A stretch of DNA of 64,000 bases from Achatina immaculata. Taxonomy: Eukaryota; Mollusca; Gastropoda; Stylommatophora; Achatinidae. Where the stretch lies: NCBI GenBank assembly GCA_009760885.1, contig CM019703.1:8630459-8694458 (forward strand), in the 5' to 3' direction. The position numbers and the translations under genes are program-made. The notes below the pieces were generated by a model. That model saw only the letters and a program-made list of their open reading frames with translations, was not told where the DNA came from and did no database searches. Positions 33,044 through 43,109 of the stretch are shown piece by piece (position 1 is the stretch's first letter; every line of letters starts with the position of its first letter).

Positions 33044-33300
33044 GGCCTAACACAAAACGTAATGTTCTTTGTCTGTATTAGGCCTAACACAAAACGTATT
33101 GTCCTTTGTATCAGGCATAACACAAAACGTACTGTCCTTTGTATCAGGCATAACACAAAACGTACTGTCCTTTGTATCAGCCATAACACAAAACGTACTG
33201 TCCTTTGTATCAAGCATAACACAAAACGTACTGTCCTTTGTATCAGGCATAACGCAAAACGTACTGTCCTTTGTATTAGATCTAACACAAACGTACTGTC
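33041..33300. repeat. 33-bp satellite, right block
   Basis: Continuation of the 31780-32787 array with units 'gcataacacaaaacgtactg' plus 'tcctttgtatcag'. Copies are nearly identical. Open frames across it are periodicity artefacts. Confidence 0.9.
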
Positions 33301-33702
33301 CATTTGCCTGCATCAGCATAAACCCTTCATTAAATTAAAGGAGCGAAAGATGAGTTACGCTCATGAAACGCTCAGCACAGCAACATTACAAATCGTCTGT
33401 GCTCAGAAAAATAAAATGACGTCATGGGGGGTGAGAGTGGGGGTGGGGGTGGGGTCTTGTAACATGTCAAATGTTACCACTCATTAATCACTGGAGCCCA
33501 GATAATAGGGGCATACTTAACACTGACCCAGCGCAGAAGCCAGGCAAGTAAAGAATAAATAAGCATATCGTTAACAGGCGCTTGTTACTGTTACGGGGAG
33601 GGCGCTTGTAACTGGAGCAGGAGGAAAACAATTCCAGTAGATGACAGGATGTCAGCTGTATTAAAACAGACCATGTAACATAGAAGCCTGCAATCTCGTA
33701 AC

Positions 33703-34175
33703 TGTGCAATTACAGTTATTTAGTTGGTTGCCATTCGGTATTTGTGCAACTACAGTTATTTAGTTGGTTGCCATTCGGTATTTGTGCAACTACAGTTATT
33801 TAGTTGGTTGCCATTCGGTATTTGTGCAACTACAGTTATTTAGTTGGTTGCCATTCGGTATTTGTGCAACTACAGTTATTTAGTTGGTTGCCATTCGGTA
33901 TTTGTGCAACTACAGTTATTTAGTTGGTTGCCATTCGGTATTTGTGCAACTACAGTTATTTAGTTGGTTGCCATTCGGTATTTGTGCAACTACAGTTATT
34001 TAGTTGGTTGCCATTCGGTATTTGTGCAACTACAGTTATTTAGTTGGTTGCCATTCGTGCAACTACAGTTATTTAGTTGGGTGTCACTCGGTTTCTGTGC
34101 AACTACAGTTATTCAGATGGTTGCCATTTAGTATTTGTGTAACTACAGATGTTTAGATGGATGTCATCCAGTAGC
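33703..34175. repeat. 40-bp minisatellite, 9 near-perfect copies plus diverged copies
   Basis: The unit is 'tttgtgcaactacagttatt' followed by 'tagttggttgccattcggta'. Copies between 33711 and 34040 are identical, while those after about 34060 are shorter and diverged. Such identity indicates very recent expansion. Confidence 0.95.
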
Positions 34176-34477
34176 TGTACAACAGTCTGTGCTGGAAAGG
34201 AGGACCTGGATCCTGGATGTTGAGAACCGCTGCAGCAGAAAAGAAAGGAAGAGGGTGATAACAAGATAACAGCACACGACACAAATAAACTACGCTGGAG
34301 AGATAATGAACATGCCTGTAAGACGATGTAATGGATGCTAGATTTTACTCCCTCAAAGAATATTAAGAAATGAGTGTTTTAAATCCAAATAATTAAGAAC
34401 TGCTCTAGCAATTAAAATGGAGAAGGGAACAAGGAGGGGAGAGAGGTGGGGTGTAGACGACGAAATCAGATGTATGG

Positions 34478-34920
34478 CTCGGGGACCCATGCTTGCGTCA
34501 GGGTTGATGGGCCACAGCCGACCAAAAACCCTGTCCCGCCTCCCCCGCTGGTACCCCCATAAACAGGGCCCGGCTTGGCTTACTTGACAGGGCCCGGCCT
34601 GGCTTACTTGACAGGGCCCGGCCTGGCTTACTTGACAGGGCCCGGCCTGGCTTACTTGACAGGGCCCGGCCTGGCTTACTTGACAGGGCCCGGCCTGGCT
34701 TACTTGACAGGGCCCGGCCTGGCTTACTTGACAGGGCCCGGCCTGGCTTACTTGGCAGGGCTCGCTACAGTCCACTTGGTGGTGGATTCTCCTAAAGAAG
34801 CACTACACGCCCGCTCATTTTTTTTTAGCAGCTCCATTCGGGGACTTAAAAAAAAAAAGAAAGCCACTGCAACCCACTTCCAATCCGACACGATATTATG
34901 CCTGCTCCAAAAACACAGTA
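34478..34920. repeat. Interspersed repeat family F, copy 3, with internal array
   Basis: Family F blocks flank the 24-bp array. To its left lie 'ccgaccaaaaaccctgtccc' and 'gctggtacccccat'. To its right lie 'tacagtccacttggtggtgg', 'aaagaagcactaca' and 'aacccacttccaatccgaca'. The array replaces the 'gtaacaggtctagcctgg' part of the family. Confidence 0.8.
34563..34754. repeat. 24-bp minisatellite, 8 copies, inside family F
   Basis: The unit is 'acagggcccggcctggctta' plus 'cttg', 8 copies over 192 bp and almost perfect. It corresponds to the 'acaggtctagcctgg' segment of family F. The period of 24 gives a repeated AYLTGPGL or QAGPCQVS peptide, which is not a gene. Confidence 0.95.
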
Positions 34921-35485
34921 TACCCTGCAAAGAACACCAAACTCGCAATTCCAATGAGACAGAATAACAACACAGGAATTAAAAGCATTCCCCCCCCCCA
35001 TCCCCTCTTTTTTCAACCCTTCACCAAAATTAAACACATAAAAGTACCAAAAAAAAAAAAAGGTAAGAACAGAAACTTCTCCCTCTACAAGTGAAAGACC
35101 TGCAAAACCTCGGCCAACCCTCGAAACTTTGGAACACGGACAGGGGAAGAGCTTCACGTCAAGATAATCCACATGGAGTCGGTGGCGGCTTTTCTGCACG
35201 GTTATCTGAGAATCTTTTATCGCTCCCTCCGTCTTACAAGACCTCGTGGCCCTCTCCTTCCATTAAGTTCTATTTTAAACCCAACACTGCACACTTAAGT
35301 TCCACGGCCAGGAATAGAAGCGAAAGTCAAGGCTAGTATGAGTTTTTTTTTGTGTGTGTTTTTTTGTTTGGCCGAGAAGGAAAAGAACAGAAAAAATAAA
35401 CACAGCACCTGGAAACGCTTCAGATAGCGCTTCTTAAAATGCGTTCTGAGCAAATGTTTAGTCCAGCGTTTCTCACACTGGTACA
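34921..35485. other. No recognisable gene
   Basis: A- and C-runs (for example 34990-34999 and 35050-35061) and unremarkable sequence. Confidence 0.5.
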
Positions 35486-35924
35486 ATAAACCTTCGATTT
35501 AACGGGGATGTGGGGGGGGGTGTCTGTTTATGCCGGAAGTCCATCCGGTAAATCGAATGCAACCAAAAGAGTGAAGACACACAACTGTTTTTACTGTCAA
35601 ACAAATCTGAGTACAGTATATGGGACTGTTCTGTGCTGTACATAGGTTCACACACTTTCTTGTAACTTCTCCGTCACTTGATGCTATTCTGAATTTATTT
35701 CATAAATAGTCACCCATTCAGAAATCACAGAAATACTCTGTTATACAACCTGAGCGTACGACAGCTTGGGACAGACTGAGAATGGAACAAAGCGAGTCTA
35801 TTCCACGCTACCCAAAACAAATCGGATATGAAACGGGCACGGTGCAGCGTTTAATGTTTTTAAAAACTGTATTATTATTATTAGCATTCTTTGGCCGGTC
35901 CATTAAATCAGAAATCCGTTATAT
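35486..35924. mobile_element. Possible Tigger-like relic cut by a LINE
   Basis: The left reads 'caataaaccttcgatttaac' then 'gggg', and the right reads 'aaatcagaaatccgttatat', the motifs expected at opposite ends of a Tigger-type element. The right end stops at the LINE A insertion at 35925, so the terminal repeat cannot be confirmed. Confidence 0.35.
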
Positions 35925-36150
35925 CAGTCAGTCAATCATTTGCACGTCCCTCGCAAAACTTTGCCTCCCTGACAGCTCTCCTCTAGGACTCTCGGTTGTA
36001 AGCGAGATGCCCCTGCTCCTGATGCATCCATCTACAGATCATCAACGATGTCTTGCAGCCATCTTCGCCTTGGTCTTCCTCTCTTTCTTTTTCCCATTAT
36101 GTACCCTTCCAAGACGGTCTTCTCTAAATTCTCAAGACGTTTAATCAGGG
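35925..36150 (-). pseudogene. LINE family A, 3' end (minus strand)
   Basis: The minus strand matches 3490-3722: 'gagaatttagagaagacc', 'gggtacataatgggaaaaag', 'agaccaaggcgaagatggct' and the same (ACTG)n tail, seen on plus as 'tcagtcagtcaatcattt' at 35926. It covers about the last 75 residues of the reverse transcriptase, with small indels. It is strongly 5'-truncated. Confidence 0.85.
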
Positions 36151-36515
36151 TTCATTAAACCGAAGGCTAACTGTTCCAGCTTCTAGGTCTGTGGAGTTTG
36201 CACGCCAAATCTCTGACTTTGCCTCTATTTTGTTCTACCGTCCGATTCTGGCCTAAACTTCTTCATACCCGGCACATTCTGCTGACTTCGAATCTTTTTT
36301 AAACTACTTAATCCAAAACAGTTCCACACAAACATTATGAGACCATACAACACAAAGCCCGGCCATCTTTATTATACTCCCAGCTTTGAGTGATGTTCTT
36401 TACTGAGAAATACCCGCTCTCTTTAGAAACACTGAATCGGAGTGTCTCGTGCTTCTGTGAGATTTTACAGAACAAATAATGATAGAAATATACTGTAATC
36501 TTTAAAACTGTGTGG
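36151..36515. other. No recognisable gene
   Basis: Unique-looking sequence between the LINE A end and the 22-bp array. Confidence 0.5.
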
Positions 36516-37256
36516 TAATGAGGATCAAGGGAGGTGGTAATGAGGATCAAGGGAGGTAGTAATGAGGATCAAGGGAGGGGGTAATAAGGATCAAGGGAGG
36601 GGGTAATAAGGATCAAGGGAGGGGGTAATAAGGATCAAGGGAGGTGATAATAAGGATCAAGGGAGGGGTGATAAGGATCAAGGGAGGGGTGATAAGGATC
36701 AAGGGAGATGGTAATAAGGATCAAGGGAGGGGTAATAAGGATCAAGGGAGGTGGTGACAAGGATCAAGGGAGATGGTAATAAGGATCAAGGGAGGTGGTA
36801 ATGAGGATCAAGGGAGGTGGTGATAAGGATCAAGGGAGATGGTAATAAGGATCAAGGGAGGGGTGATAAGGATCAAGGGAGATGGTAATAAGGATCAAGG
36901 GAGGGGGTAATAAGGATCAAGGGAGGGGTAATAAGGATCAAGGGAGGTGGTGACAAGGATCAAGGGAGATGGTAATAAGGATCAAGGGAGGGGTAATAAG
37001 GATCAAGGGAGGTGGTGATAAGGATCAAGGGAGATGGTAATAAGGATCAAGGGAGGGGGTGATAAGGATCAAGGGAGATGGTAATAAGGATCAAGGGAGG
37101 GGGTAATAAGTATCAAGGGAGGGGTAATAAGGATCAATGGAGGGGTAATAAGGATCAAGGGAGGTGGTAACAGGGATCGAGGGAGGTGGTAATTGGGATC
37201 AAGGGAGGTGGTAATAAGGATCAAGGGAGGTGGTACTGAGGATCAAGGGAGGGGGT
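36516..37256. repeat. 22-bp minisatellite, about 33 copies
   Basis: The unit is 'ggatcaagggaggtggtaat' plus 'aa'. Variants (ggtggtaat, gatggtaat, ggggtaat, ggggtgat) are arranged in short blocks that themselves repeat, suggesting local higher-order duplication. Confidence 0.95.
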
Positions 37257-37544
37257 AAAGACGTTGTTTTCTGAGCTGAGTGACATAGTGATGAGCGATC
37301 TATGTCTTACTGCTTGTGTTAGAATTGTAAGCCAGAGGTAGTGAAGACCCTTATCTACGCCCCAGTGGTACCTAACCTCCCCCCCTCCCCGAGGGAAAAA
37401 GACCACAGCCTGGTAGAGGGTTTTGATCGGATGGAAGGTAAACTCTGTCTCGAGATTAAGCCATGCAGACGATGGATGTGTCTGGCCGAAAAGTAAAGTT
37501 ATCACAGCCCGGCTGCTAACAATGATATAATGCTGCCCTGCCCT
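37257..37544. other. No recognisable gene
   Basis: Unique-looking sequence leading into the family H module. Confidence 0.45.
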
Positions 37545-37612
37545 CGAACGTCTGCTAAGAATGAAAGGGCAGAATGCCTGCGTGCCCATTCTTCACCCTT
37601 CGAAAATAAAGA
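37545..37612 (+). repeat. Family H repeat end
   Basis: Contains 'gggcagaatgcctgcgtgcc' then 'cattcttcacccttcgaaaa' and 'taaagatc', matching 39175-39256 and the modules at 8785 and 10318. Probably the 3' end of an unidentified retroelement. Confidence 0.55.
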
Positions 37613-37846
37613 TCGCTTTTACATCACTTTAGACTCTTATTGTAAGCAATGAAGGCGAATAACTTCACACTGAGTTCTCCTCCTGCATATCAGTTTGGTA
37701 GATGTTTTTTAATAACTGGGACAGTGTTACAAGAATGTAGTTATTTTCTGTACTGAGCGTATGGGCAACAGTGAAACGTAACTGGTTTGTTATTTCAGTT
37801 TTGTTATTTCAGTTTAATTATTTCATTTTAATCATGTTTTGTTATA
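37613..37846. other. No recognisable gene
   Basis: AT-rich flank of the mariner insertion; a 'tgttatttcagtttaattat' motif is partly duplicated. Confidence 0.45.
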
Positions 37847-39121
37847 AAAGGTCCGACAATTAAGCAATGAGACTGATTTTATTATGGCCAAGACAAAAAT
37901 GGCATGGATTCCAAAGAGGCAACCTTCATCTATGATCTGGCAACTTTTCATCGCCGCTCGATAAGCAGACGACAAACAAGCCGCTATTTTTTGACCTAGT
38001 TAGAGATGCATTGTTACGTAATCAGCATGGAGAAAAAAGCTAACATTAAATTCTGTTAAAAACTCTAAAAAAAGTGCGATTGAGACAGCTGACTTGATGC
38101 GACACTTTTATGGGGATAATTGTTTATCTCGTGCACACATATTCAGGTGGTATTCAAGATTCAAAAGTGGTCTGGAAACGATTACAAATACTACTAGACA
38201 TGGACGCCTAATTTCTGTTCGTAATGAGGAACTCATTGCAAAAGTCAGAGAACCGATACAAGAAGACCGTTGTTTGACTGTGAGGATGATGGCAAATGAA
38301 TTTGGTGTTAACCGAGAGACCATTCGTAAAATTTTGAATGGAAGATTTGGGTTTGCACTACATGCGTTGTCTGATGACCAAAAACATCAGCGTGTTGAGT
38401 ACGGAAAAGACATCATCAAAACGTGTCGCAGAAATAAACATTTCTTAAATTTGATTGTTGCAGAGGATGAAACGGATTTTCCGTTCTTATCCCACAACTA
38501 AAAGCCAAAGTGCTCAGTGGAAGTCATCATCATCACCAAAAGGCAAAAAAAATTTCGTCTTCAAAAGTCAAAAGTGAAGACAATGTTGGTGTGCTTCTGC
38601 GACAGCAAAGGAGTTATTCAGAAAGAATTTATTCCAGAGGGACAGACTGTCACTGCCAAAGTTTATTTAAGTATTTTCAAACGCCTATTGAAAAGAATTC
38701 TCCGAGTTCGACAGGAGTATTCAACACCTGGCAGTTTTTTCCTTCTTCGTGATAATGCACCGGCTCACCGGGCGGTAGGTGTACAGGAAGTTTTGGCCCC
38801 AAAACAAGTGTGTGTTGTCAGCCATCCACCCTATTCCCCAGATTTGTCTTCCTGTGATTATTTTCTATTCCCAAAACTAAAGTTACCATTGAAAGGACGC
38901 TTCTTTGACGATACTGATGACATCCAAAGGGCCGTAACATCGAGTTTAAGGGCCATACCAACAAAAGAACTGCACAGATCGTTCCAGTGTTTGTTAGATC
39001 GTGCCACTCGCTGTATCAATGCACAAAGGGCTTACTTTGAATAAAATATAGGTTATATCTTCAACTGTTGCTTATTTTATTTTTTCATGGAATTAGTCTC
39101 ATTACTTAATTGTCGACCTTG
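37847..39121 (+). mobile_element. mariner transposon (1.28 kb) with intact inverted repeats
   Basis: The left end reads AAAGGTCCGACAATTAAGCA and continues 'atgagactgatt'. The right end on the opposite strand reads CAAGGTCGACAATTAAGTAA and continues 'tgagactaatt'. About 28 of 31 positions match. TA flanks both ends (37845-37846 and 39122-39123), the mariner target duplication. Size and a single decayed D,D34D transposase fit the family. Confidence 0.95.
38027..39044 (+). pseudogene. mariner transposase, frameshifted
   Basis: A cut-and-paste transposase of the mariner D,D34D type, acting at the terminal repeats. The likely original start is the ATG at 38027, where the frame runs into a stop at 38057-38059. 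Frame is regained at about 38058. The N-terminal helix-turn-helix region is recognisable (YGDNCLSRAHIFRWYSRF). The first catalytic Asp lies in 'AEDET' (about 38466). A frame change near 38485 and a compensating one near 38548 surround the stop at 38499-38501. The C-terminal part (38517-39044) is open: 'LRDNAPAH' holds the second Asp and 'HPPYSPDLSSCDYFLFPK' the third, about 34 residues on. With three frame breaks, this copy cannot encode a working enzyme, though its ends might still be mobilised in trans. Confidence 0.9.
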
Positions 39122-39174
39122 TATGCACAGCGCATTTGTATTATCCGAGGTAGAATGTCTGGAATACAGAAAAA

Positions 39175-39256
39175 GTTGTACGATTAAGGGCAGAATGTCA
39201 GACCAGCCTACGTGCCCAACTCTTAGCCCTTTGCAAATAAAGATCAATTAATCAAT
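39175..39256 (+). repeat. Family H repeat end
   Basis: Contains 'aagggcagaatgtcagacca' then 'gcctacgtgcccaactctta' and 'gcaaataaagatcaattaat'. It matches 37545-37612 in order and spacing and ends in an (AATC)n-like tail. Confidence 0.6.
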
Positions 39257-40951
39257 CTCAAAGGAGAACGCCGAAGAAGTAATGAGGATAAATGTCTTGT
39301 AAATTTCTTTCTAAGAGGATGCGATGTAATAATGATGAAATTAAGAGAAGGACATCTCTGGAACATCCTCCTAAGATGTACTTAACCTGGAAGCTCTATA
39401 CAGGTCAAAGCGAGCACGGAAGACAAAGAGATCTTGACGGTTAGACAGGAGTTGCAGAAGAGTGAAGAATTCGTGCACACATTTACATTTAGATATTCCA
39501 AATCTGTATCTCTCAGCTTTCGCTCTATATCAAACAATCAACAATCAGCTCAACAACACATAACACACACAAGTAACTCTTGAAAACGCTGAAACATAAC
39601 TAAACAAGCTATCTTCACATTATCACACACTAATCACAATCAAACAGCGGGAACAGGAATTACTAGGCACTGGAAGACAAGCTCTCCAACCACCGTGAAA
39701 AAACCGGGCCCCTTCAGCAGATAACTGGCTGCTCTACTCTCCTCCCACTACGAAGGTAGTAATTCCAGTCTAGTCTGGGGCGTCCCAGCCCAACCCAGCT
39801 GTACAAACTGGGTGTGTTTGCTTCTGGAGACGGGGGGGGGGGGGTGGCGAAAAGGCGGTCAAGCTGACCACATCAATCTTTAGTGTCCCCAACTTATCAA
39901 AGAAAATCTGAGCACCGACATATTGTCTATTTGCTTCTCCGTGACATGACTGGACAATCTTTTCTAAGTTTCACTTGCTCAGGGAGGGGGTGGGGCGGGG
40001 TAAAGTTAGATTTAAATTTTTAATCAGCAGGCTAAATTTATAATTTACTTACGAAAACATCTTCAAAACGGTAACGTTTCCCCTCGTTCGTGTGTATGTG
40101 TGTGTGTGCGCGTGCGCGCGCGTGCGTGCGTGCGTGCGTGTGTTTTTAAATTTTGGGCACCTCCGAACATGTGGCGATCAAACAATACGGGACAATATGG
40201 GACTCGTGTTCTAAAATAGGGGACATTTAGGCTTCTAGATCGAGGTAATATGACTCTCTCGACAAATATTTATAGTACGGCACTGTCCCGTATTAATATA
40301 TATATATATATATATATGAAACAAGTAACAATTTCCAAGTCAACTGAAACGATATGAACTGGGGATGATTGCCCGTGAAACGAAATAATGAAATGGTGGG
40401 CTTCTACAACTCAGGAGATGACAGTGATTCGTATGATAAAGGTAATACATTTATACCTGAATTGAACATCTTTGACAACAAAAAAGGGTCGAAGTAATTT
40501 CTCTGGCTACACAAAGGCACAGATAGCTAATATCAAGACATTAAACATTAGTGAGGTAACTTAAATAGTACACATGAAGCAGTTAAACGTTTTTTGTTTG
40601 TTTGTTTTGTTTTGTTTTTTTTTGTTTTTGTTTTTTTTTTGAGAATATTTCATTCTTCCTGAATAAACTTATTCAAGGCGTCGTTGGTCAATGTTATCTT
40701 AACTGTCATGTCGCTGTTTGTGTGGTTTATCTTCAAACATGGTTTTAATGTTATCTTAATTCCCCCCCCCCCTACTCGAGTGTAGACATCTTCTGGTCAG
40801 CTTGTCGCGTCAAAAGTTGATCCTGTCTGACGTGTCCTGTATAATATGGGACACTTGATCTTTTTAATCAAGCAAAAGCTGCAGCCACTTCGACAAAAAA
40901 AAACACAATAACTAACATTAAAGTCTAATAATGTGAGAAACGCTAATGTTA

Positions 40952-40952
<1 letters not shown>
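39257..40952. other. No recognisable gene; simple repeats
   Basis: About 1.7 kb without recognised domains. It holds G-runs (39833-39843), an alternating purine-pyrimidine tract (40090-40142), a (TA)n at 40297-40316, T-rich runs at about 40590-40640 and a C9 run near 40763. Confidence 0.55.
40090..40142. repeat. (GT)n/(GC)n alternating tract
   Basis: A run of 'gtgtgtgcgcgtgcgcgcgc' and 'gtgcgtgcgtgcgtgtg'. Alternating purine-pyrimidine sequence of this kind is known to favour Z-DNA. Confidence 0.85.
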
Positions 40953-40985
<33 letters not shown>

Positions 40986-41400
40986 TGGGTATATGTGTAT
41001 GTGTATGTTTCAGCATAACTCTGGAGCGCCTGAAGTAATTTCAACCAAACGTAGTACACATATGAGAGTCTGAAGAAAAGTATGGGAGTGATAGGTAAAT
41101 GTAATCGAAAACGACCGATATTAGTGTCGAGTCCATAGTTTTCGGGGTCGCTGAGATGAATAGGGACACTCCCGAAGCCGTTTACGTTCAAGTTCAGCTC
41201 CCATCGGCACGGGGATGAGAGAGGGGTGGAGGTGGAATGGGGGTGACATGTAAAAGTATTCGAAAATGACCGATATTCGTGTCGATTCCATAGTTTTCGG
41301 GTTCGCTGAGATGAGCAGTGGCACTCCCGATGCCGTTTACGTCCAAGTTCAGAACCCAGCGGCATGGGGTGGGGGGGGGGGGTGAAAATTAGGGTGGTAT

Positions 41401-41643
41401 CTCCAATTATTTTACTACGGAACCTCGACCCGCCAAAAGTTTGCAACAGCACAAGGCTGTGTGCAAAGAGAATGCTGAGCAATGTAGTTGAAGCGACTAT
41501 CTTAACAGGACAAGGAGAGGATGAAGCAATTTTTATCCCACGGATGTCACTCATTCCGATGCATCTCCCTTTTAACTTTAAGAGTTTTTCCAGTGAGACC
41601 TGCGTTCTCGATCACGATCAGCAAGTCACAGGGGCAGTCTACA
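41401..41643 (+). pseudogene. Helitron helicase C-terminal piece, plus orientation
   Basis: Encodes part of the Pif1-like helicase of a Helitron: 'NLDPPKVCNSTRLCAKRM', 'NVVEATILTGQGED' and 'FIPRMSLIPMHLPFNFK'. After about 41585 the homology moves to the next frame, where an FPVR segment and the helicase motif 'ITISKSQGQS' can be read (to about 41640). So one frameshift is present. The rest of the domain, normally directly downstream, is found inverted at 41676-41818. The upstream ATG at 41364 lies in non-homologous, G-rich sequence and is not a true start. Confidence 0.8.
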
Positions 41644-41675
41644 CATTATAAAGTCTTTTACAATTCACTATAATA

Positions 41676-41818
41676 TTAATTTAACTCAAAACTTGATTGT
41701 ATACAACATTTTTAGTCTCACCCCCAGGAGCAAGAATAAATAATTTCTTGGGTGAACCGTTCACCCTTGATAAAGCAACATACGGCTGACCGTGGGGGAA
41801 ACATAGCGATCTCAAATC
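41676..41818 (-). pseudogene. Helitron helicase last segment, inverted
   Basis: On the minus strand, from 41818 down to the stop TAA at about 41676, an open frame encodes the final part of the same helicase: 'DLRSLCFPHGQPYVALSRV', then 'KKLFILAPGG' and 'TKNVVYNQVLS'. In intact Helitron helicases this follows the GQS motif immediately. Here it follows in position but is flipped, so about 41645-41820 has been inverted. No stop or frameshift is seen inside the inverted piece. Confidence 0.8.
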
Positions 41819-41874
41819 CGCTCCGCAGTATTAATAATTAATAAATTCCCGAGCAACGCCGGGTAATCCGCTAG

Positions 41875-42449
41875 TACGTATATATAACACAAGCTTGAAA
41901 CATACACTCACAAATAACAGGGTCTACCGACACGGGACACAAACACTTTCTTTATTCCACGAACTGCTACTATGGGCTTTTCACTGGCCAGACCTGAAGC
42001 AGTCCCAGAAAGTGCGGCTCTTCTCGGACTGCCCCAAAATGCAAACAGCGAAAAATTTATCTGATAACGTCCCCTTCTACTGGAACTTCTTGTTGCGTTT
42101 ATCTCCCCTCCTGGTTTTCCCCTGCCGTTCAGTGATAAACATTTCACGCGGTAACAAGCAAACTCTTACAAGGCTCTTGTTACGTGAGAGCACCTTCTTC
42201 AGCCGAGGGCAAACTTGATATACTAAACACAATACAATACAGCTTGCATTTAGGGCTTGCTAAAGAACATCTTACGCACCGGGATTTGTTGAAGATCGGT
42301 TTTTTGAGCCTGCAGCACAAGACACAAACATCCTCCATGTAACTTGTCCTTGGACAGCCATACCAGCTGGCTCCAGGTTTCATAACACCTTCGCACTTCA
42401 CCCTTTCATTTTTTGTTCCCCTTTTCTTTACATTCTTCACTGCCTCTTC
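41875..42449. other. No recognised gene; a Cys-rich minus-strand frame
   Basis: A 101-codon minus frame (42485 to 42180) has a basic 'KNVKKRGTKNERVKCEG' part and a cysteine-rich stretch (WYGCP, VCVLCC, SRCVRCS). It might be a decayed zinc-binding tail of a transposase, but I recognise no family and do not call a gene. Confidence 0.3.
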
Positions 42450-42575
42450 AAATCCGTACCTTCTTATTAGGCGGATGGCTGCCATATAAGCAATTTTCTT
42501 TCTGGATTTTATCTGTCGTTATTTGTTGACCCAGACGAAGGCATATCGCCAAAATATTGGGTTGTTGTTTCTCAT
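42450..42575 (+). repeat. Second copy of the hammerhead-like repeat
   Basis: 'ccagacgaaggcatatcgcc' then 'aaaatattgggttgttg' aligns with the minus strand of 17610-17645 ('ccgatgaaggctttacgcc' then 'gaaatactgcagtgttgtt'). Core positions are more decayed here (CAGACGA and CAAAA), so it is unlikely to be active. Confidence 0.35.
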
Positions 42576-43109
42576 TTGTACATGTTCGTCTCGTAATTTT
42601 CTGCTGCTGCAACCCCCCCCCCCCACACACACACACACATACACACCCCGTCCTCCCTCTTAGAAATATAATCACTACCCCTCCCCACCCCCACCCCCAC
42701 CCCCACCTCTGGTATTACCACTATTACATTTCCACTGTATGCGAGTACTCAACATCTCGGCAGCCTTTGGATGCCCACTATCTTTAATGTCTCCTAGTTA
42801 CTCTAATACTGTATTCTAATTTCGATCTTGGTGCCATGAACCCATGTTCACGGCCGCACATCACTGTTCCTGGCGCACACCCATGTTCTCAGCGCACGTC
42901 CGTGTTCTCGGGGCGTGTTCTTGTTGCGAACGCGCAGAAATTCTAAACTCCTCCGTGTTTTGTCTGAAATTATGAGCGGTCCTCTTAACACCTTGTCACA
43001 TGAATGTTTCTCAAAAATATTCCAGGTATGTTTTCAATAATCAAAAACGATTACCCTCCCCTGCAACTCGTTTTTTCATACAAACAGATGCGTGTATCAG
43101 CTTCTCTGG
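42576..43109. other. No recognisable gene; C-rich simple repeats
   Basis: Contains C10(AC)n at 42612-42641 and (CCCCCA)n at about 42675-42705. No domain-bearing frame. Confidence 0.55.

Larger units (their letters stand above)
40953..41874 (+). mobile_element. Helitron relic with internal inversion
   Basis: The 3' end is typical: a GC hairpin ('cccgagcaacgccggg', 41848-41863) lies just before CTAG at 41871-41874, followed by T. The 5' end probably begins at the TC of 40953-40954 ('tcatatatat...'), then 'gtgggtatatgtgtatgt' and 'tcagcataactctgg', as in many animal Helitrons. A 156-bp segment is tandemly duplicated (about 41087-41242 and 41243-41395). The remaining coding sequence is the C-terminus of a Pif1-like helicase, in two pieces with opposite orientation. 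Confidence 0.8.

Noticed and set aside
34190..34230. Right end of a hAT element ('gttgagaaccgctg')
   Set aside because: The motif fits a hAT end, but no left partner or 8-bp duplication was found nearby.
42180..42485. Cysteine-rich minus-strand frame (101 codons)
   Set aside because: The Cys pairs could suggest a zinc-binding tail, but spacing fits no family I can name and there are no transposase motifs or terminal repeats around it.
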